The translations under genes were made by a program, and so were the position numbers. A model generated the notes under the pieces. The model had not been told where the DNA came from. It saw only the letters and a program-made list of their open reading frames with translations, and ran no database searches. This document shows positions 19,043-29,379 of a DNA stretch of 64,000 nucleotides, one piece after another. Origin of the DNA: Undibacterium sp. (GTDB lineage: Bacteria > Pseudomonadota > Gammaproteobacteria > Burkholderiales > Burkholderiaceae_D); contig NZ_JAUSFI010000072.1 of assembly GCF_030651495.1 (NCBI RefSeq), positions 1-64,000 on the forward strand, in the 5' to 3' direction. Position 1 is the stretch's first letter; each line of letters starts with the position of its first letter.

Positions 19043-21358
19043 ATGAGCGAACAAGCAAATTTATTTGAAGAATCCGCCGGCGGCGGCAATGCCGGCGAAA
19101 CACTGACACTGGCCAGCTTTGCCGAGCGAGCCTATCTGGATTACGCCATTTCAGTCGTCAAGGGCCGCGCCCTGCCCGACGTCTGCGATGGCCAAAAACC
19201 GGTGCAACGGCGCATTCTGTATTCGATGAACGAGCTGGGCTTAAATTCAGCCGCCAAACCGCGCAAATCAGCCACCGTGGTCGGTGATGTGCTCGGTAAG
19301 CTGCATCCGCATGGCGACCAGTCGGTGTATGACGCCATGGTGCGGATGGCGCAAGATTTTTCGCTGCGTTACCCTTTAGTTGATGGTCAGGGTAACTTCG
19401 GCTCACGCGACGGTGACGGTGCAGCGGCGATGCGATATACCGAAGCACGCCTGACGCCGATTTCCAAGCTGCTGCTAGATGAAATCGATTTTGGCACGGT
19501 AGATTTCCAGCCCAATTATGATGGCTCTTATAAAGAACCCACTTTACTGCCAGGCCGTTTGCCGTTTGTGCTGCTCAATGGCGCATCGGGCATCGCGGTG
19601 GGTATGGCGACCGAGATCCCTTCGCATAATCTGACTGAAGTGGCGAAAGCGGCAGTCGCCCTGATCCGCAACCCGGCTTTGAGCCACAGTGAATTGATGA
19701 GTCTGGTCCCCGGTCCGGACTTCCCTGGCGGTGGCCAAATCATCACGCCGACAGCGGCGATTGCCGACATCTACGCGAATGGCCGTGGCAGCATAAAGGT
19801 CAGGGCGCGCTGGAAGATAGAAGAGTTGGCACGTGGCCAGTGGCAGGCGGTCATTACCGAACTGCCGCCGGGCACGTCATCACAAAAAGTATTGGAAGAG
19901 ATAGAGGAAATCACCAATCCGAAAATCAAGATGGGGAAAAAATCCCTCTCGCCTGAACAGATCAGCTTAAAACAAACACTGCTGTCGGTGCTTGATACGG
20001 TACGTGATGAATCCGGCAGGGATGCGGCAGTGCGCCTGGTGTTGGAGCCAAAATCGAAGAATCAGGACCAAGCCGAATTCATGCAAATGTTGCTGGCGCA
20101 TACCTCGCTGGAAACTTCAAACTCGCTCAATCTGGTGATGATAGGTGGCGATGGCCGGCCACGCCAGAAAGGTTTGCTGGAAATTTTGAGCGAGTGGATT
20201 GCCTTCCGCTTCGCCACCGTCACGCGTCGCACCCAGTACAAACTGAAAAAAGTCGATGATCGCATTCACATTTTAGAAGGACGCGAAACAGTTTTACTCA
20301 ATATCGACAAGGTCATCAAAATCATTCGTGAAGCGGATGAACCTAAAGCGGCACTGATACAAGCTTTCAAGCTTTCTGACCGCCAGGCGGAAGACATCCT
20401 TGAAATCCGTTTACGTCAATTAGCACGGCTCGAATCGATTAAAATTCAACAAGAATTAGCCGAACTGCGCGATGAAAAAACCGGCTTACAACATTTGCTG
20501 GACGATCCTGGCGCAATGAAAAAATGCATCATCAAGGAAATTGAAACGGATGCGAAACAATACGGTGACGCCCGTCGCACCCTGATTGAAGAGGCGCAAA
20601 GAGCGTCGATAGAACAAAAAATCATCGACGAGCCAGTGACTGTCGTGATTTCAGAAAAAGGCTGGGTACGCGCTCGTACTGGTCATGAGCACGATGCAGC
20701 GCAATTCACCTTTAAGGCAGGCGATGCTTTGTATGGCACCTTTGAATGCCGTACCATAGACAATATGCTGGTATTTGGCTCGAATGGCCGCGTATATTCA
20801 GTGGCGGTCTCCGCCCTGCCCGGCGCGCGTGGAGACGGCATCCCGATTACTACCTTGATTGATCTCGCCAGCGGCACACGCATCTTGCATTATTTTGCCG
20901 GCAACACTGAATCCAATTTATTGTTAGCGTCGACGGCGGGTTATGGCTTCACTGCCAAAGTCGCCGACATGATGGGACGAATGAAGGCAGGCAAAGCCTT
21001 TATGACCCTCGATGAGGGTGATAAGCCATTGCCGCCTGCATTGATCGCCACAGACGCCAGTGCGATAGCCTGTCTATCTGAAAAAGGGCGATTATTGGTC
21101 TTTGGTCTGGCCGAAATCAAGCAACTCTCCAGCGGCGGACGTGGCGTGATCCTAATGGAGCTGGAAGACAAGGAGAAACTCTTGGCGGTTACAGCCATCA
21201 GTCAAAAAGGTGTCAGGGTATCGGGTATTGGTCGCGCTGCAAAACCGCAAGAGATCAATTTAAGCGCGAATGGGCTTGCACTGCATATTGGCAAACGTGC
21301 GCGCAAAGGCAAAGCCTTGGAGTCAAAAATAAAAGCAACAGAAATTCATCGCCTGTAA
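19043..21358 (+). CDS. parC: DNA topoisomerase IV subunit A
   Basis: DNA-cleaving subunit of topoisomerase IV. 771 residues. The catalytic Tyr is at 132 in [13 protein letters not shown]. The quinolone-resistance-determining segment reads [17 protein letters not shown]: Gln93 and Asp97 occupy the positions of E. coli ParC Ser80 and Glu84. I believe this is a lineage variant rather than an acquired resistance change, but that needs an alignment. A C-terminal beta-pinwheel region follows ([29 protein letters not shown]). It forms an operon with parE. Confidence 0.95.
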   Translation: MSEQANLFEESAGGGNAGETLTLASFAERAYLDYAISVVKGRALPDVCDGQKPVQRRILYSMNELGLNSAAKPRKSATVVGDVLGKLHPHGDQSVYDAMVRMAQDFSLRYPLVDGQGNFGSRDGDGAAAMRYTEARLTPISKLLLDEIDFGTVDFQPNYDGSYKEPTLLPGRLPFVLLNGASGIAVGMATEIPSHNLTEVAKAAVALIRNPALSHSELMSLVPGPDFPGGGQIITPTAAIADIYANGRGSIKVRARWKIEELARGQWQAVITELPPGTSSQKVLEEIEEITNPKIKMGKKSLSPEQISLKQTLLSVLDTVRDESGRDAAVRLVLEPKSKNQDQAEFMQMLLAHTSLETSNSLNLVMIGGDGRPRQKGLLEILSEWIAFRFATVTRRTQYKLKKVDDRIHILEGRETVLLNIDKVIKIIREADEPKAALIQAFKLSDRQAEDILEIRLRQLARLESIKIQQELAELRDEKTGLQHLLDDPGAMKKCIIKEIETDAKQYGDARRTLIEEAQRASIEQKIIDEPVTVVISEKGWVRARTGHEHDAAQFTFKAGDALYGTFECRTIDNMLVFGSNGRVYSVAVSALPGARGDGIPITTLIDLASGTRILHYFAGNTESNLLLASTAGYGFTAKVADMMGRMKAGKAFMTLDEGDKPLPPALIATDASAIACLSEKGRLLVFGLAEIKQLSSGGRGVILMELEDKEKLLAVTAISQKGVRVSGIGRAAKPQEINLSANGLALHIGKRARKGKALESKIKATEIHRL

Positions 21359-21413
21359 AAGCTTTTCATACGACAGAGAGTGTGCAGATGTTCGCTTGCA
21401 CACTCTCGTCAAT

Positions 21414-23066
21414 TCAGCTATTGGCAAGAACAATACAATTTTTTCCGCTATGCTTGGCACTATATAAAGCAGTATCAGCGGCATCAAATAATTCGTCTGC
21501 ATCGACAGTCGACCCCAAATCAGCGATACCAGCAGAAAAACTGACAGAAAACTCACCTTGATCCGAGTATTGTTGCAATTTTTTAAATGCAACTCTGATT
21601 TCATCAAGCACCTTGCGCGCTGTCACTGCGGTAATGCCGGGAAAAATCACCACGAATTCCTCTCCGCCATAACGACCGATGACATCACTTCTGCGCAGGC
21701 GCTGCCTGAGCAAACGTGACAAGGTACGCAATACCTGATCGCCAACGGGATGACCATACGTGTCATTCACGTTTTTAAAATTATCCAGATCGATCATCGC
21801 CAATGCCAGATCCGTACTCTTACGTCCGGCAATCGATATTTCAGCGACCAGTTCCTCCTTGATCGCCGTATGATTATAGAGTCCCGTCAAGCCATCACGC
21901 ATAATCAGTGCCCGCAGAGCACGGTAGCGCTCTGCACGAGTAGACAGGGCAGAGACTAAAAATTCTGGCGAAATAGGTTTTGTCAGAAAATCATCGGCCC
22001 CCGCCTTGACTGCATCGAGTTGCTTACCTAAGTCATTTTCACTAGAAAGAAAAACAATAGGTACATCAAGATAAGAGTTATCCTGACGTATCATTTTTGA
22101 TATCTCGACCCCGCTACACATGGGCATGTAGACGTCCATCAATAGCAATTCTGGACGAAAGTTTGCCATCACATTGAGTATTTGAGCCGGATTACTCAAC
22201 ACCTGCACGTTCATACCGGCATCACGCAACACGACAGCATAATATTCAGCCGTAGTAACATCGTCATCAATGATCAACACCCGATATCTCTTGGTCTGGG
22301 TGCGTGCGACTAAAGCATCGATTCTTTCGGTTAATGCGACGATATCAATGGGTTTAGTGAAGTAACCATCGCCGCCGGCACGCACTGCATGCAGACGGCT
22401 TTCAAAACTACTGGAATTGGAGATAAATATAATGCAACTATTCAAATGGCCAGATTGTCGAATTCGCTCAATTTCTTCTGCGCCGGCAAAACGTCCTTCA
22501 GGAAAGCCAAGATCAACCACCAGCACTTCAGGAGTTCTTGCATGAAGTGCATCAGATAAGTCTTTTAACTGATTAAACAACACAACTTCATAACCAAAAT
22601 GCTGTAGTTGCAGAGTAATTGCCTCGGTCAACAGCGGATCATCATCCATTAAGTAGATCAACCTAGATGAAGTGTCCTCTAAGGATACGCCATCAGCATT
22701 TTTTTCCTGTAACGGCTCGCCCTTATTGTCCATGACTGGCAAAGCCGTCGACAAATAAGCGCGTACATCTACTGCAAAACTAGTTAACTCAGAAGCTGAC
22801 CAGGTAACACCAGCAAGCAAAGGTTTTAACCGTAGTTCAAGACGACGAGACTGCACACCCAGTTCATCGAAACCGAAAGTGCCTGCGGATCCTGACATAT
22901 TGTGCAACAGGCGATGTAGCAGAGCCAATGTTTCAGTATTTTTTGGCTGAAGAATAAATTGATTTAAGGCATCTTCTATTTCAAGAAGTTTGGATGGCAG
23001 CTTTGCGGCAAACATCACTTCTAATGCGTGCAAGGCTTCCTGTAAGCTATCCGATTGATCGTTCAT
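21414..23066 (-). CDS. Hpt-REC-REC-GGDEF diguanylate cyclase
   Basis: A 550-residue cytoplasmic signalling protein. It has an Hpt domain (phosphoacceptor His in LLHNMSGSAGTFGF, near residue 54) and a first receiver (LMDDDP, Asp in VLVVDLGFPEG, YFTKPID). The second receiver has LIIDDD, LLLMDVYMP and FLTKPI. The C-terminal GGDEF domain has an RYGGEEFVVIFPG active site, so cyclic-di-GMP synthesis is likely. Its ATG follows the stop of the upstream response regulator directly (TAAATG), so the pair is tightly co-translated. Phosphotransfer between the partner receiver and this Hpt is a reasonable inference. Confidence 0.92.
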   Translation of the reverse strand: MNDQSDSLQEALHALEVMFAAKLPSKLLEIEDALNQFILQPKNTETLALLHRLLHNMSGSAGTFGFDELGVQSRRLELRLKPLLAGVTWSASELTSFAVDVRAYLSTALPVMDNKGEPLQEKNADGVSLEDTSSRLIYLMDDDPLLTEAITLQLQHFGYEVVLFNQLKDLSDALHARTPEVLVVDLGFPEGRFAGAEEIERIRQSGHLNSCIIFISNSSSFESRLHAVRAGGDGYFTKPIDIVALTERIDALVARTQTKRYRVLIIDDDVTTAEYYAVVLRDAGMNVQVLSNPAQILNVMANFRPELLLMDVYMPMCSGVEISKMIRQDNSYLDVPIVFLSSENDLGKQLDAVKAGADDFLTKPISPEFLVSALSTRAERYRALRALIMRDGLTGLYNHTAIKEELVAEISIAGRKSTDLALAMIDLDNFKNVNDTYGHPVGDQVLRTLSRLLRQRLRRSDVIGRYGGEEFVVIFPGITAVTARKVLDEIRVAFKKLQQYSDQGEFSVSFSAGIADLGSTVDADELFDAADTALYSAKHSGKNCIVLANS

Positions 23067-23459
23067 TTAGCTTACCTTGTTCCATAAAGCGGTAACTTGA
23101 GCCGATAATTCCATAGGATCAAAAGGTTTGGCAATGACGCCAATTGCGCCCAGAGACGTATAAAAATCTAATTCAGCCGACTGCACCTTGGCTGTCATGA
23201 AGATGACAGGAGTTGATGCTGTAGCGGGTAATTTGCGCAATTCTGCCAACGTGGTCGGGCCGTCCATATTTGGCATCATGACATCGAGTAACAACAAATC
23301 GGGCATAAAGCCACTATTGGCAGCGGCAAGTGCTTCGACGCCAGAACTACAAGTTTTTAGACTGAGCCCACCAACAACTTCCAATGCTATTTGGGCCACA
23401 GCCTGAATGTCCAAATCATCTTCCACATACAGAATATTGGTAAGCGTTTTTTCAGACAT
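23067..23459 (-). CDS. Single-domain response regulator
   Basis: A stand-alone receiver of about 130 residues starting MSEKTLTNILYVEDD. Acidic pair in YVEDDLD, phosphoacceptor in LLLLDVMMPNMDG, Thr in VIFMTAK, Lys in VIAKPFDPMEL. I chose the second ATG (23459) because AAGGA lies 6 bases before it; the track start adds six residues. It has no output domain. It is encoded immediately before the Hpt-REC-REC-GGDEF protein and probably exchanges phosphate with it. Confidence 0.9.
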   Translation of the reverse strand: MSEKTLTNILYVEDDLDIQAVAQIALEVVGGLSLKTCSSGVEALAAANSGFMPDLLLLDVMMPNMDGPTTLAELRKLPATASTPVIFMTAKVQSAELDFYTSLGAIGVIAKPFDPMELSAQVTALWNKVS

Positions 23460-23650
23460 AACTATCCTTTGGGTCAAAAAATTTGAACAATGTGCGGCGC
23501 ATAAATTTAGTTCTTTTTAGCACATTTTTAAATACTCTGCATTCTAAGAAAATAGAGTATTGCACACTGATAAAAAAATATAGTAACAAACAATCAAAAA
23601 TGCATCCACATCGATGCAAAAAGCTTGGGGTTTATAAGGGAATAACAGAG

Positions 23651-23718
23651 ATTTTTTAGCGGCCGTAGCAGGATGCCATACCAGAAGCTCATTGCGCACC
23701 TGCTACGGCCAGGTAAAA
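23651..23718. repeat. Long inverted repeat downstream of the DUF748 gene
   Basis: GGCCGTAGCAGG (23661-23672) and CCTGCTACGGCC (23699-23710) are perfect 12-bp arms, extended outward by T-rich and A-rich tracts, around a 26-nt loop. It lies between the leftward DUF748 gene and the leftward regulator gene. It is unlike the CATGCGGGTT family. It could be a terminator-like hairpin, although no U-tract follows the stem on either strand. Confidence 0.7.
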
Positions 23719-23742
23719 AAATTCATTTATACTGACCAGTCC

Positions 23743-26700
23743 TTACTTTAAGGAAAAATCGACTCTATTTGGCACGCCTTTATCCTTAATATCATCACTA
23801 TCTAGTTTCGGAGCAATCAGGAATAAACGTTGTTGACTAATACCCGCTTTCTGCTCCAGGTAATCACGCACTATATCGGCACGACTTTGTGCCAGCAAAC
23901 GCAGCGCTTCTGGTGTTACTACGGTATTACTCAATATCAAAGCCATCATTTCTTCCTGCGGCAAGGTTTTCGCGATACCGATCAGATTGCGTGGTTTGGC
24001 AAATTTTTCGGCTCGGTAAATTTCTTCCATATAGCCTTTACGATCAGCATCATCGATGGTCAGCGCTTCTGGCAGGATTTCAGGGTTTTTCTTTTGCAAG
24101 TCACGCAATTTAATACTTCTGATTTTTTTATCCAAGCTCTCTTTGCGTAAGCCTTCGGTATCCGATTTTGGGTCAATCCGGCCAGTGATATCCAACTTTA
24201 ATCCAGGTCGTTTATTGAGCGCGATTACCAGACTGTCTAGCTTACTGGTAGCATCCGATGTTAAAGCCGCCCGACCTGGGGCAAACTCGACATAGGCCAG
24301 CTCCGCTCCGCCGCCAAAAGCCGCACTCAACAATGAGAAAGGTGAAGTGATGGCCTTGGTAATCAGGTTGACAAATACTTTACCAATAATCCCGCCAACC
24401 GAAAACTGCGGGTCGGTCAGCGCGCCAGTGATCGGCAGGTTGATCGCAATCTGTCCATCGTTATCGCGCAATAAGGCCAGTGCCAGATTCACAGGTAATT
24501 TGGTTGCATCCGGACCATCAATTCTTTCTCCAAAACTGAGTTGATCCAACATAACCTGATTCTCGGCCCGCAGTTGCTGGTTTTCTACGTGATAGCTCAT
24601 TTGTACCGACAACTGCCCTTTCTCTATCGCATAACCGGCATATTTGGCTGAATACTGCGATAAGCGGGTTAATTGTATGCCATTCGCGCTACCTTTAATA
24701 TCGACAAAAATGGGCGAACTCAATGGATTGACGGTGCCAGAAATAAGCAGTGGCGCATCATTATCTATTTTCCCAGACAATTCCAACATTGCCGCCTCTG
24801 GCTTATCCGAAGAAATGGCACCAATGCTCCCACCGACTCCAGTCAAATTGGCTTTGTAATTGGGTCTGATAAAATTATCGGTAAAGTTAATATTGCCGCC
24901 GCGCAGCGTTGTTTGTGCAATTTGTATAGAGAATGGATTTGGATTCTCAGCGACGGCATTTGGCTTAGTCAGCGTCGCGACAGTAGTACTGTCAATGGCT
25001 GTTGCAGTAGTAGTAGTTTTTGTTGTGGCCGTCACCACATCTGCTGCAAGCGTCTGGTCGTGGACGAGAATATTTCGCAGATTTAATTTCCCTGCCTGAG
25101 ATAAAATCAGTTTTGCATAGAAATCATTCAAGGCCAGTTTGCGTAAAAAGACAAACTGCTTTGCTCCACCAACACTGGCATTAATTCCCTCCAGACTAAT
25201 CGCTTTCCACTCAAGAAAATCTTCAGTTTCTCCATTCTCGACAATCTGGAAATCATTCAGGCTTAACATTCCTTCATAACTGCTTACCGGCGGCTTCCCA
25301 TCAACATTGCTGATACTTAGTTTTCCTTTCGCATTGGCAGTACCGCGCACCAACCCTATATTCAAGAGATGCGAAAAATAGGGTGACAAGGACGCAACGG
25401 GTAAAAACTGCCCATCCAGATTGAGCGTAATTTTTTTAAATTGTGGTGTCGCATTGCCGCTGAATGTGAGTTTCCCTTTACGATTGATGGTCGATGCCCA
25501 CTTCATATTGACAGGCTGCGCCATATCGCTGCTGAGATTGTCCAGGCTAACACTGATCCCCTCGGCTTTCATGGTCACCGCCGGGCTCACTGCCTGGTCG
25601 GTAAACGAAATACTACTGCCATTCAAGACAAAATTTTGCAGACCAATGTTCCATTCTGGCTGGATCGTGGTTTGCGCTGCGCCACCGCTGGAGATAGACG
25701 AGGCTTTGACTGGCAAGAGTAGTTTTTGCAGGTTCAGCCTCGATTGGGCATCGCGCCGAAGATCGGCATTGAGTTCGATAACCTGTAGGTTAGCAGCAGT
25801 GACTGAACGATTTTCTGTGCTCATGCTCAACTTATCGAGAATCAGTGATTTGATCGCTAGTCCGCCTTCGTTTTTGGCTTTTGGCGTGATGCTGAAATCG
25901 TCAAGCGCGATGGCTGCCTCATCCAGTTTCAATTGTCCCTGACGCACGCTGACGTGAGATTTTAGCGCGACGCGTCCACTCAGCGTCGCTGCCAGAAAGC
26001 GATTCAAGTACCCTTGATATGCCTGCAGTTGCAGCGCATCACAGGCCAGGTTTCCTGTGACATCGCCATTTGCAGGAGAAAACTCACCGTCAAACTGCAA
26101 GGTTTGATTTTGTTCAGCTTTTGCATGCAGTGTAAAAGAAGCTCGCTTACTAGTGGCAGCGGTAGAAAATTGTTTAATGCTTAGCTTGATATCGCTTAAC
26201 TGCGTCGTTTGAGTCGGCGTGGCATGCAGCGCATCGGTAAAGTGGACGACGCCTTGTTGCAGTAGCAAGGTATCGAAAGAGATGGCTGGCGCTGGCCCTT
26301 TATCTGTCGGTTTTACTTCTGCTGGCGGTTGACTATTTACCTGCTGACGGCTTGCACTCGTCAGGCGACTCCAGTTCATCTGGCCTTTTTCATCGATGCC
26401 AAGCCAAACTTCAGGCGCATCAATTTTCAGGGCGTCAATACTAGCGGCGCTGTTGAACAGATTAAGTTGTTTGATATGCGCTTGCATGCTACGTACCCGC
26501 AGCAAAGGCTGAGCCGTTTTATCCAGCAGTGACAAGACATCGAGTTTTACATCTCCGGATAGCAAGAATTCGGACTGGTGACTTTTACGACTAAAAACCA
26601 AATCTAGCTTGGTCGTTAGTTTGGCGCTCTCCACTTGCACGGGCAATGGCACAGGCAGATAGGCAATATAACTGGCTAGATCGAGCTGATCAATATCGAT

Positions 26701-27396
26701 CGCCAGCGCCGTATCGAGGCTATCGATGAAAGGCTTGCTGCGTCCCTTTAGCGAAAAGGGCCTGCCGTTGAGCTTGGCCGAAAACTGTGGCAGAACAAAA
26801 CTGTTGACGGAAGTGGGGAAATTCGAGACGAATGGCAACCCTAAAGACAAGGCGTCGACCTGAAACTGCTTGCCGGATACTTGATCGTCAAATTGTATCG
26901 AGCCGCTTTGTACTTGCACATTGGCAAGCGAAAACAGGAAAGGAGCCGCGCTTTTTGGCATTGCGACAACACGATCCACTATATCGGAAAAATTATAGCG
27001 ACCGTAGCCGTTCACCGAAGTGCGAACCAGGTGCAACACCGGTTGCTCCAGCTGGATTTCATCCATTACCAGGGCAGCATGCCACAGAGACGTTAGCGAA
27101 AGATTGAGTACTGCAGATTTCAGCGACAACGCAGGCGTTTTTTGGTCCGGCTCAAATAATGTAACGCCACTGGCCTTCAGATTCAGTGTCAGCGGAGAAA
27201 AGCTGATTTCTGTTATCTCCAGCTTACGTCCCAGCTGTTGCTGCACCTGTTCTGTCGCCAGCCGTTTGACGTATGAGGGCAAGATCAGCCAACTCATCAG
27301 TATCAAAAACAGGGTTATTAACAGAAGTCCGAGAGCAAATTTTCTTGTTCGTCCTTGCCAGGATTGTTGCCATTGCGTTAAACCAAATCGGGACAC
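23743..27396 (-). CDS. DUF748 family AsmA-like envelope protein
   Basis: A very long protein of 1217 residues. One N-terminal TM anchor at about 23-45 is followed by a large periplasmic region with AsmA/DUF748-type repeats (VQQQLGRKLEITEISFSPLTLNL, LQLEQPVLHLVR-like segments, FSADGxxxP-like beta strands). A low-complexity Thr-rich linker lies near 790-830. A C-terminal segment resembles OmpA-like peptidoglycan-binding domains (LTSDATSKLDSLVIALNKRPGLKLDITG). AsmA superfamily proteins are implicated in moving phospholipid between membranes; a role in outer-membrane homeostasis is inferred, not shown. It is monocistronic. Confidence 0.85.
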   Translation of the reverse strand: MSRFGLTQWQQSWQGRTRKFALGLLLITLFLILMSWLILPSYVKRLATEQVQQQLGRKLEITEISFSPLTLNLKASGVTLFEPDQKTPALSLKSAVLNLSLTSLWHAALVMDEIQLEQPVLHLVRTSVNGYGRYNFSDIVDRVVAMPKSAAPFLFSLANVQVQSGSIQFDDQVSGKQFQVDALSLGLPFVSNFPTSVNSFVLPQFSAKLNGRPFSLKGRSKPFIDSLDTALAIDIDQLDLASYIAYLPVPLPVQVESAKLTTKLDLVFSRKSHQSEFLLSGDVKLDVLSLLDKTAQPLLRVRSMQAHIKQLNLFNSAASIDALKIDAPEVWLGIDEKGQMNWSRLTSASRQQVNSQPPAEVKPTDKGPAPAISFDTLLLQQGVVHFTDALHATPTQTTQLSDIKLSIKQFSTAATSKRASFTLHAKAEQNQTLQFDGEFSPANGDVTGNLACDALQLQAYQGYLNRFLAATLSGRVALKSHVSVRQGQLKLDEAAIALDDFSITPKAKNEGGLAIKSLILDKLSMSTENRSVTAANLQVIELNADLRRDAQSRLNLQKLLLPVKASSISSGGAAQTTIQPEWNIGLQNFVLNGSSISFTDQAVSPAVTMKAEGISVSLDNLSSDMAQPVNMKWASTINRKGKLTFSGNATPQFKKITLNLDGQFLPVASLSPYFSHLLNIGLVRGTANAKGKLSISNVDGKPPVSSYEGMLSLNDFQIVENGETEDFLEWKAISLEGINASVGGAKQFVFLRKLALNDFYAKLILSQAGKLNLRNILVHDQTLAADVVTATTKTTTTATAIDSTTVATLTKPNAVAENPNPFSIQIAQTTLRGGNINFTDNFIRPNYKANLTGVGGSIGAISSDKPEAAMLELSGKIDNDAPLLISGTVNPLSSPIFVDIKGSANGIQLTRLSQYSAKYAGYAIEKGQLSVQMSYHVENQQLRAENQVMLDQLSFGERIDGPDATKLPVNLALALLRDNDGQIAINLPITGALTDPQFSVGGIIGKVFVNLITKAITSPFSLLSAAFGGGAELAYVEFAPGRAALTSDATSKLDSLVIALNKRPGLKLDITGRIDPKSDTEGLRKESLDKKIRSIKLRDLQKKNPEILPEALTIDDADRKGYMEEIYRAEKFAKPRNLIGIAKTLPQEEMMALILSNTVVTPEALRLLAQSRADIVRDYLEQKAGISQQRLFLIAPKLDSDDIKDKGVPNRVDFSLK

Positions 27397-27525
27397 AGCA
27401 TTTCCTTTATCCAGCTAAACCGACAGTTTAACCAAGCATGCGGGATGCTGCCATTCATTTCCACTTAATTGAACTCAGATGTAGGAACTCATTGTCAAAG
27501 ATTGTCAAACTTTACGGCCCAACAA

Positions 27526-28743
27526 TTAGCAACTGGCTCTCGATGATCCGGAAAAGACGGTAGCAACACAGGGATTGCCGCCGATAGCATAGGCCAAATC
27601 GCCAGGCCGGTCGATCGCCCACAAAGCAAAATCAGCCGCTTTACCGAGTTCCAAAGTACCGATCTGACGCTGGCACCCCAAAGCTTGCGCGGCATGCCGC
27701 GTTACCCCTTGCAATGCCTCCAGCGGTGTCAGGCGAAACAAGGTGCACGCCATATTCATCGCCAGCAATAATGAAGTCATGGGTGAAGTGCCGGGATTAC
27801 AGTCGGTCGCGATGGCGATTGGCACATTTGCTTCGCGCAAGGCAGCAATCGGCGGCAATTGGGTTTCACGCAAAAAATAATAGGCGCCGGGTAGCAATAC
27901 GGCCACCGTGTTGTGCGCTTGCATGGCCGCGATCCCTGCCGGCGACAGATATTCCAAATGATCGGCGGACAAACCCTGATAGCGCGCTGTCAGTGCAGCA
28001 CCGCCCTGGTCCGACAGCTGTTCTGCATGGAGCTTGACGGGCAAACCGTGCTGCCGTGCCGCCTGAAAAACGCGCTCGGTTTGCGCCGGAGAAAAGCCGA
28101 TATTCTCACAAAATGCATCGACCGCGTCGACCAGCCCCTCGGCTACCAAGGCTGGTAGCATGTGGTCACATACGTCGGTCAGATAGGCATCGGCGTGTCC
28201 CGCGTATTCTGGCGGCAAGGCATGCGCACCGAGAAAAGTCGTTTTGATACGCACCGGAAAATCACGCCCCAACTGGCGCGCTACCCGCAGCATTTTGGCT
28301 TCGGTTGCCAGATCCAGGCCATAGCCGGATTTGATTTCCAGGGTAGTCACGCCCTCACGCAGCAGATGGTGTACACGCGGCAAACTCGCCTGCATCAATG
28401 CATCCGCGCTCGCGGCGCGGGTAGCGCGCACGGTGGATAAAATACCGCCGCCCTGGCGTGCGATTTCTTCATAAGAGGCACCATTGAGGCGGGCTTCGAA
28501 TTCATCGCTGCGGTTGCCTGCATACACGATATGGCTATGGCAATCGATCAACCCGGGGGTGATCCAGCAGCCTTTGCCATCGTGCTGCTTCACTGCCGCA
28601 TAGTCAGCAGGCAATGCAGCGCGCACACCCAGCCAGGCAATTTTGCCATCTTGAACGGCGATAGCGGCGTCACGGATTTCACCATAGCCATCATGCATGG
28701 TCGCCAGATGCACATTGAGCCAGAGGCTATCCCATTGCTGCAT
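27526..28743 (-). CDS. hutI: Imidazolonepropionase HutI
   Basis: Third step of histidine degradation: imidazolone propionate to N-formimino-glutamate. The 405-residue amidohydrolase has the metal motif [19 protein letters not shown], a further HAEQLSD and the late metal ligand in [11 protein letters not shown]. Its start overlaps the end of hutD by 17 bases. It is the last gene of the leftward hut operon in the order hutU, hutH, hutD, hutI. Confidence 0.96.
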   Translation of the reverse strand: MQQWDSLWLNVHLATMHDGYGEIRDAAIAVQDGKIAWLGVRAALPADYAAVKQHDGKGCWITPGLIDCHSHIVYAGNRSDEFEARLNGASYEEIARQGGGILSTVRATRAASADALMQASLPRVHHLLREGVTTLEIKSGYGLDLATEAKMLRVARQLGRDFPVRIKTTFLGAHALPPEYAGHADAYLTDVCDHMLPALVAEGLVDAVDAFCENIGFSPAQTERVFQAARQHGLPVKLHAEQLSDQGGAALTARYQGLSADHLEYLSPAGIAAMQAHNTVAVLLPGAYYFLRETQLPPIAALREANVPIAIATDCNPGTSPMTSLLLAMNMACTLFRLTPLEALQGVTRHAAQALGCQRQIGTLELGKAADFALWAIDRPGDLAYAIGGNPCVATVFSGSSRASC

Positions 28744-29353
28744 AGTTGCCTTCGCCCTGATTCAAGAAACTGATGCGCATCAGGTACAAAACCGCGCTCT
28801 CTTCTGCATTGATATGCAGCTCGATACCGGCATGCTCATGCTCTTCTTCAAACAAGATCAGATCACCTGCCTGCAGGCTATCGCCGGACCCGAGACTGGC
28901 GTTACCTTGCGCGCAATATAACAACACCTGCTGCGCATCGGTGGCGACGACATGATGCTCGCCAGCCAGCAGTCTTTGCATAAAGTGCTGACACACGTCG
29001 CGTCGCGTCATCAAGTTCAGGTCCAGCACCGCTCCACCGCACGGCTCTGCATGGATGGCGGTTTCTCCGGCAAAGCGATACGGCATACTGGATGGATCGA
29101 GCGTGACACTGAAAGCGCTACTGAGCTCGCTGTCGCTATGCAAGATCAAACCATCGCCGGACAAAATCGCCAGACTGCGGTCGATGCGTGCAAAATGCGA
29201 AAATGGCCCGGCAGTACTCACTTGTGCCGTGCTCAGGCGCCAGAAAAAATTCTCCAGGCTTGCCCCTTCCGGAAAAATCGCCAGCTCAGTGGTGCTGCCA
29301 CCGCCGTTTTTCCAGGGCATGGTTTGATAGTCTTGCCTGCTCCATTTACGCAT
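28727..29353 (-). CDS. hutD: HutD family protein
   Basis: A 208-residue bicupin with the diagnostic start [20 protein letters not shown] and [17 protein letters not shown]. HutD proteins are encoded in hut operons and are thought to limit pathway flux, possibly by binding urocanate or formylglutamate. That role comes from family knowledge, not from this sequence. It is positioned between hutH and hutI and overlaps hutI. Confidence 0.93.
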   Translation of the reverse strand: MRKWSRQDYQTMPWKNGGGSTTELAIFPEGASLENFFWRLSTAQVSTAGPFSHFARIDRSLAILSGDGLILHSDSELSSAFSVTLDPSSMPYRFAGETAIHAEPCGGAVLDLNLMTRRDVCQHFMQRLLAGEHHVVATDAQQVLLYCAQGNASLGSGDSLQAGDLILFEEEHEHAGIELHINAEESAVLYLMRISFLNQGEGNYAAMG

Positions 29354-29379
29354 AGTGTGGACTCAGATTATTTTTTAGC

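Noticed and set aside
19306-19360. Gln93/Asp97 at the quinolone-resistance positions of ParC
   Set aside because: Probably a lineage-typical residue in betaproteobacterial ParC rather than a selected resistance change. An alignment of wild-type relatives would decide.
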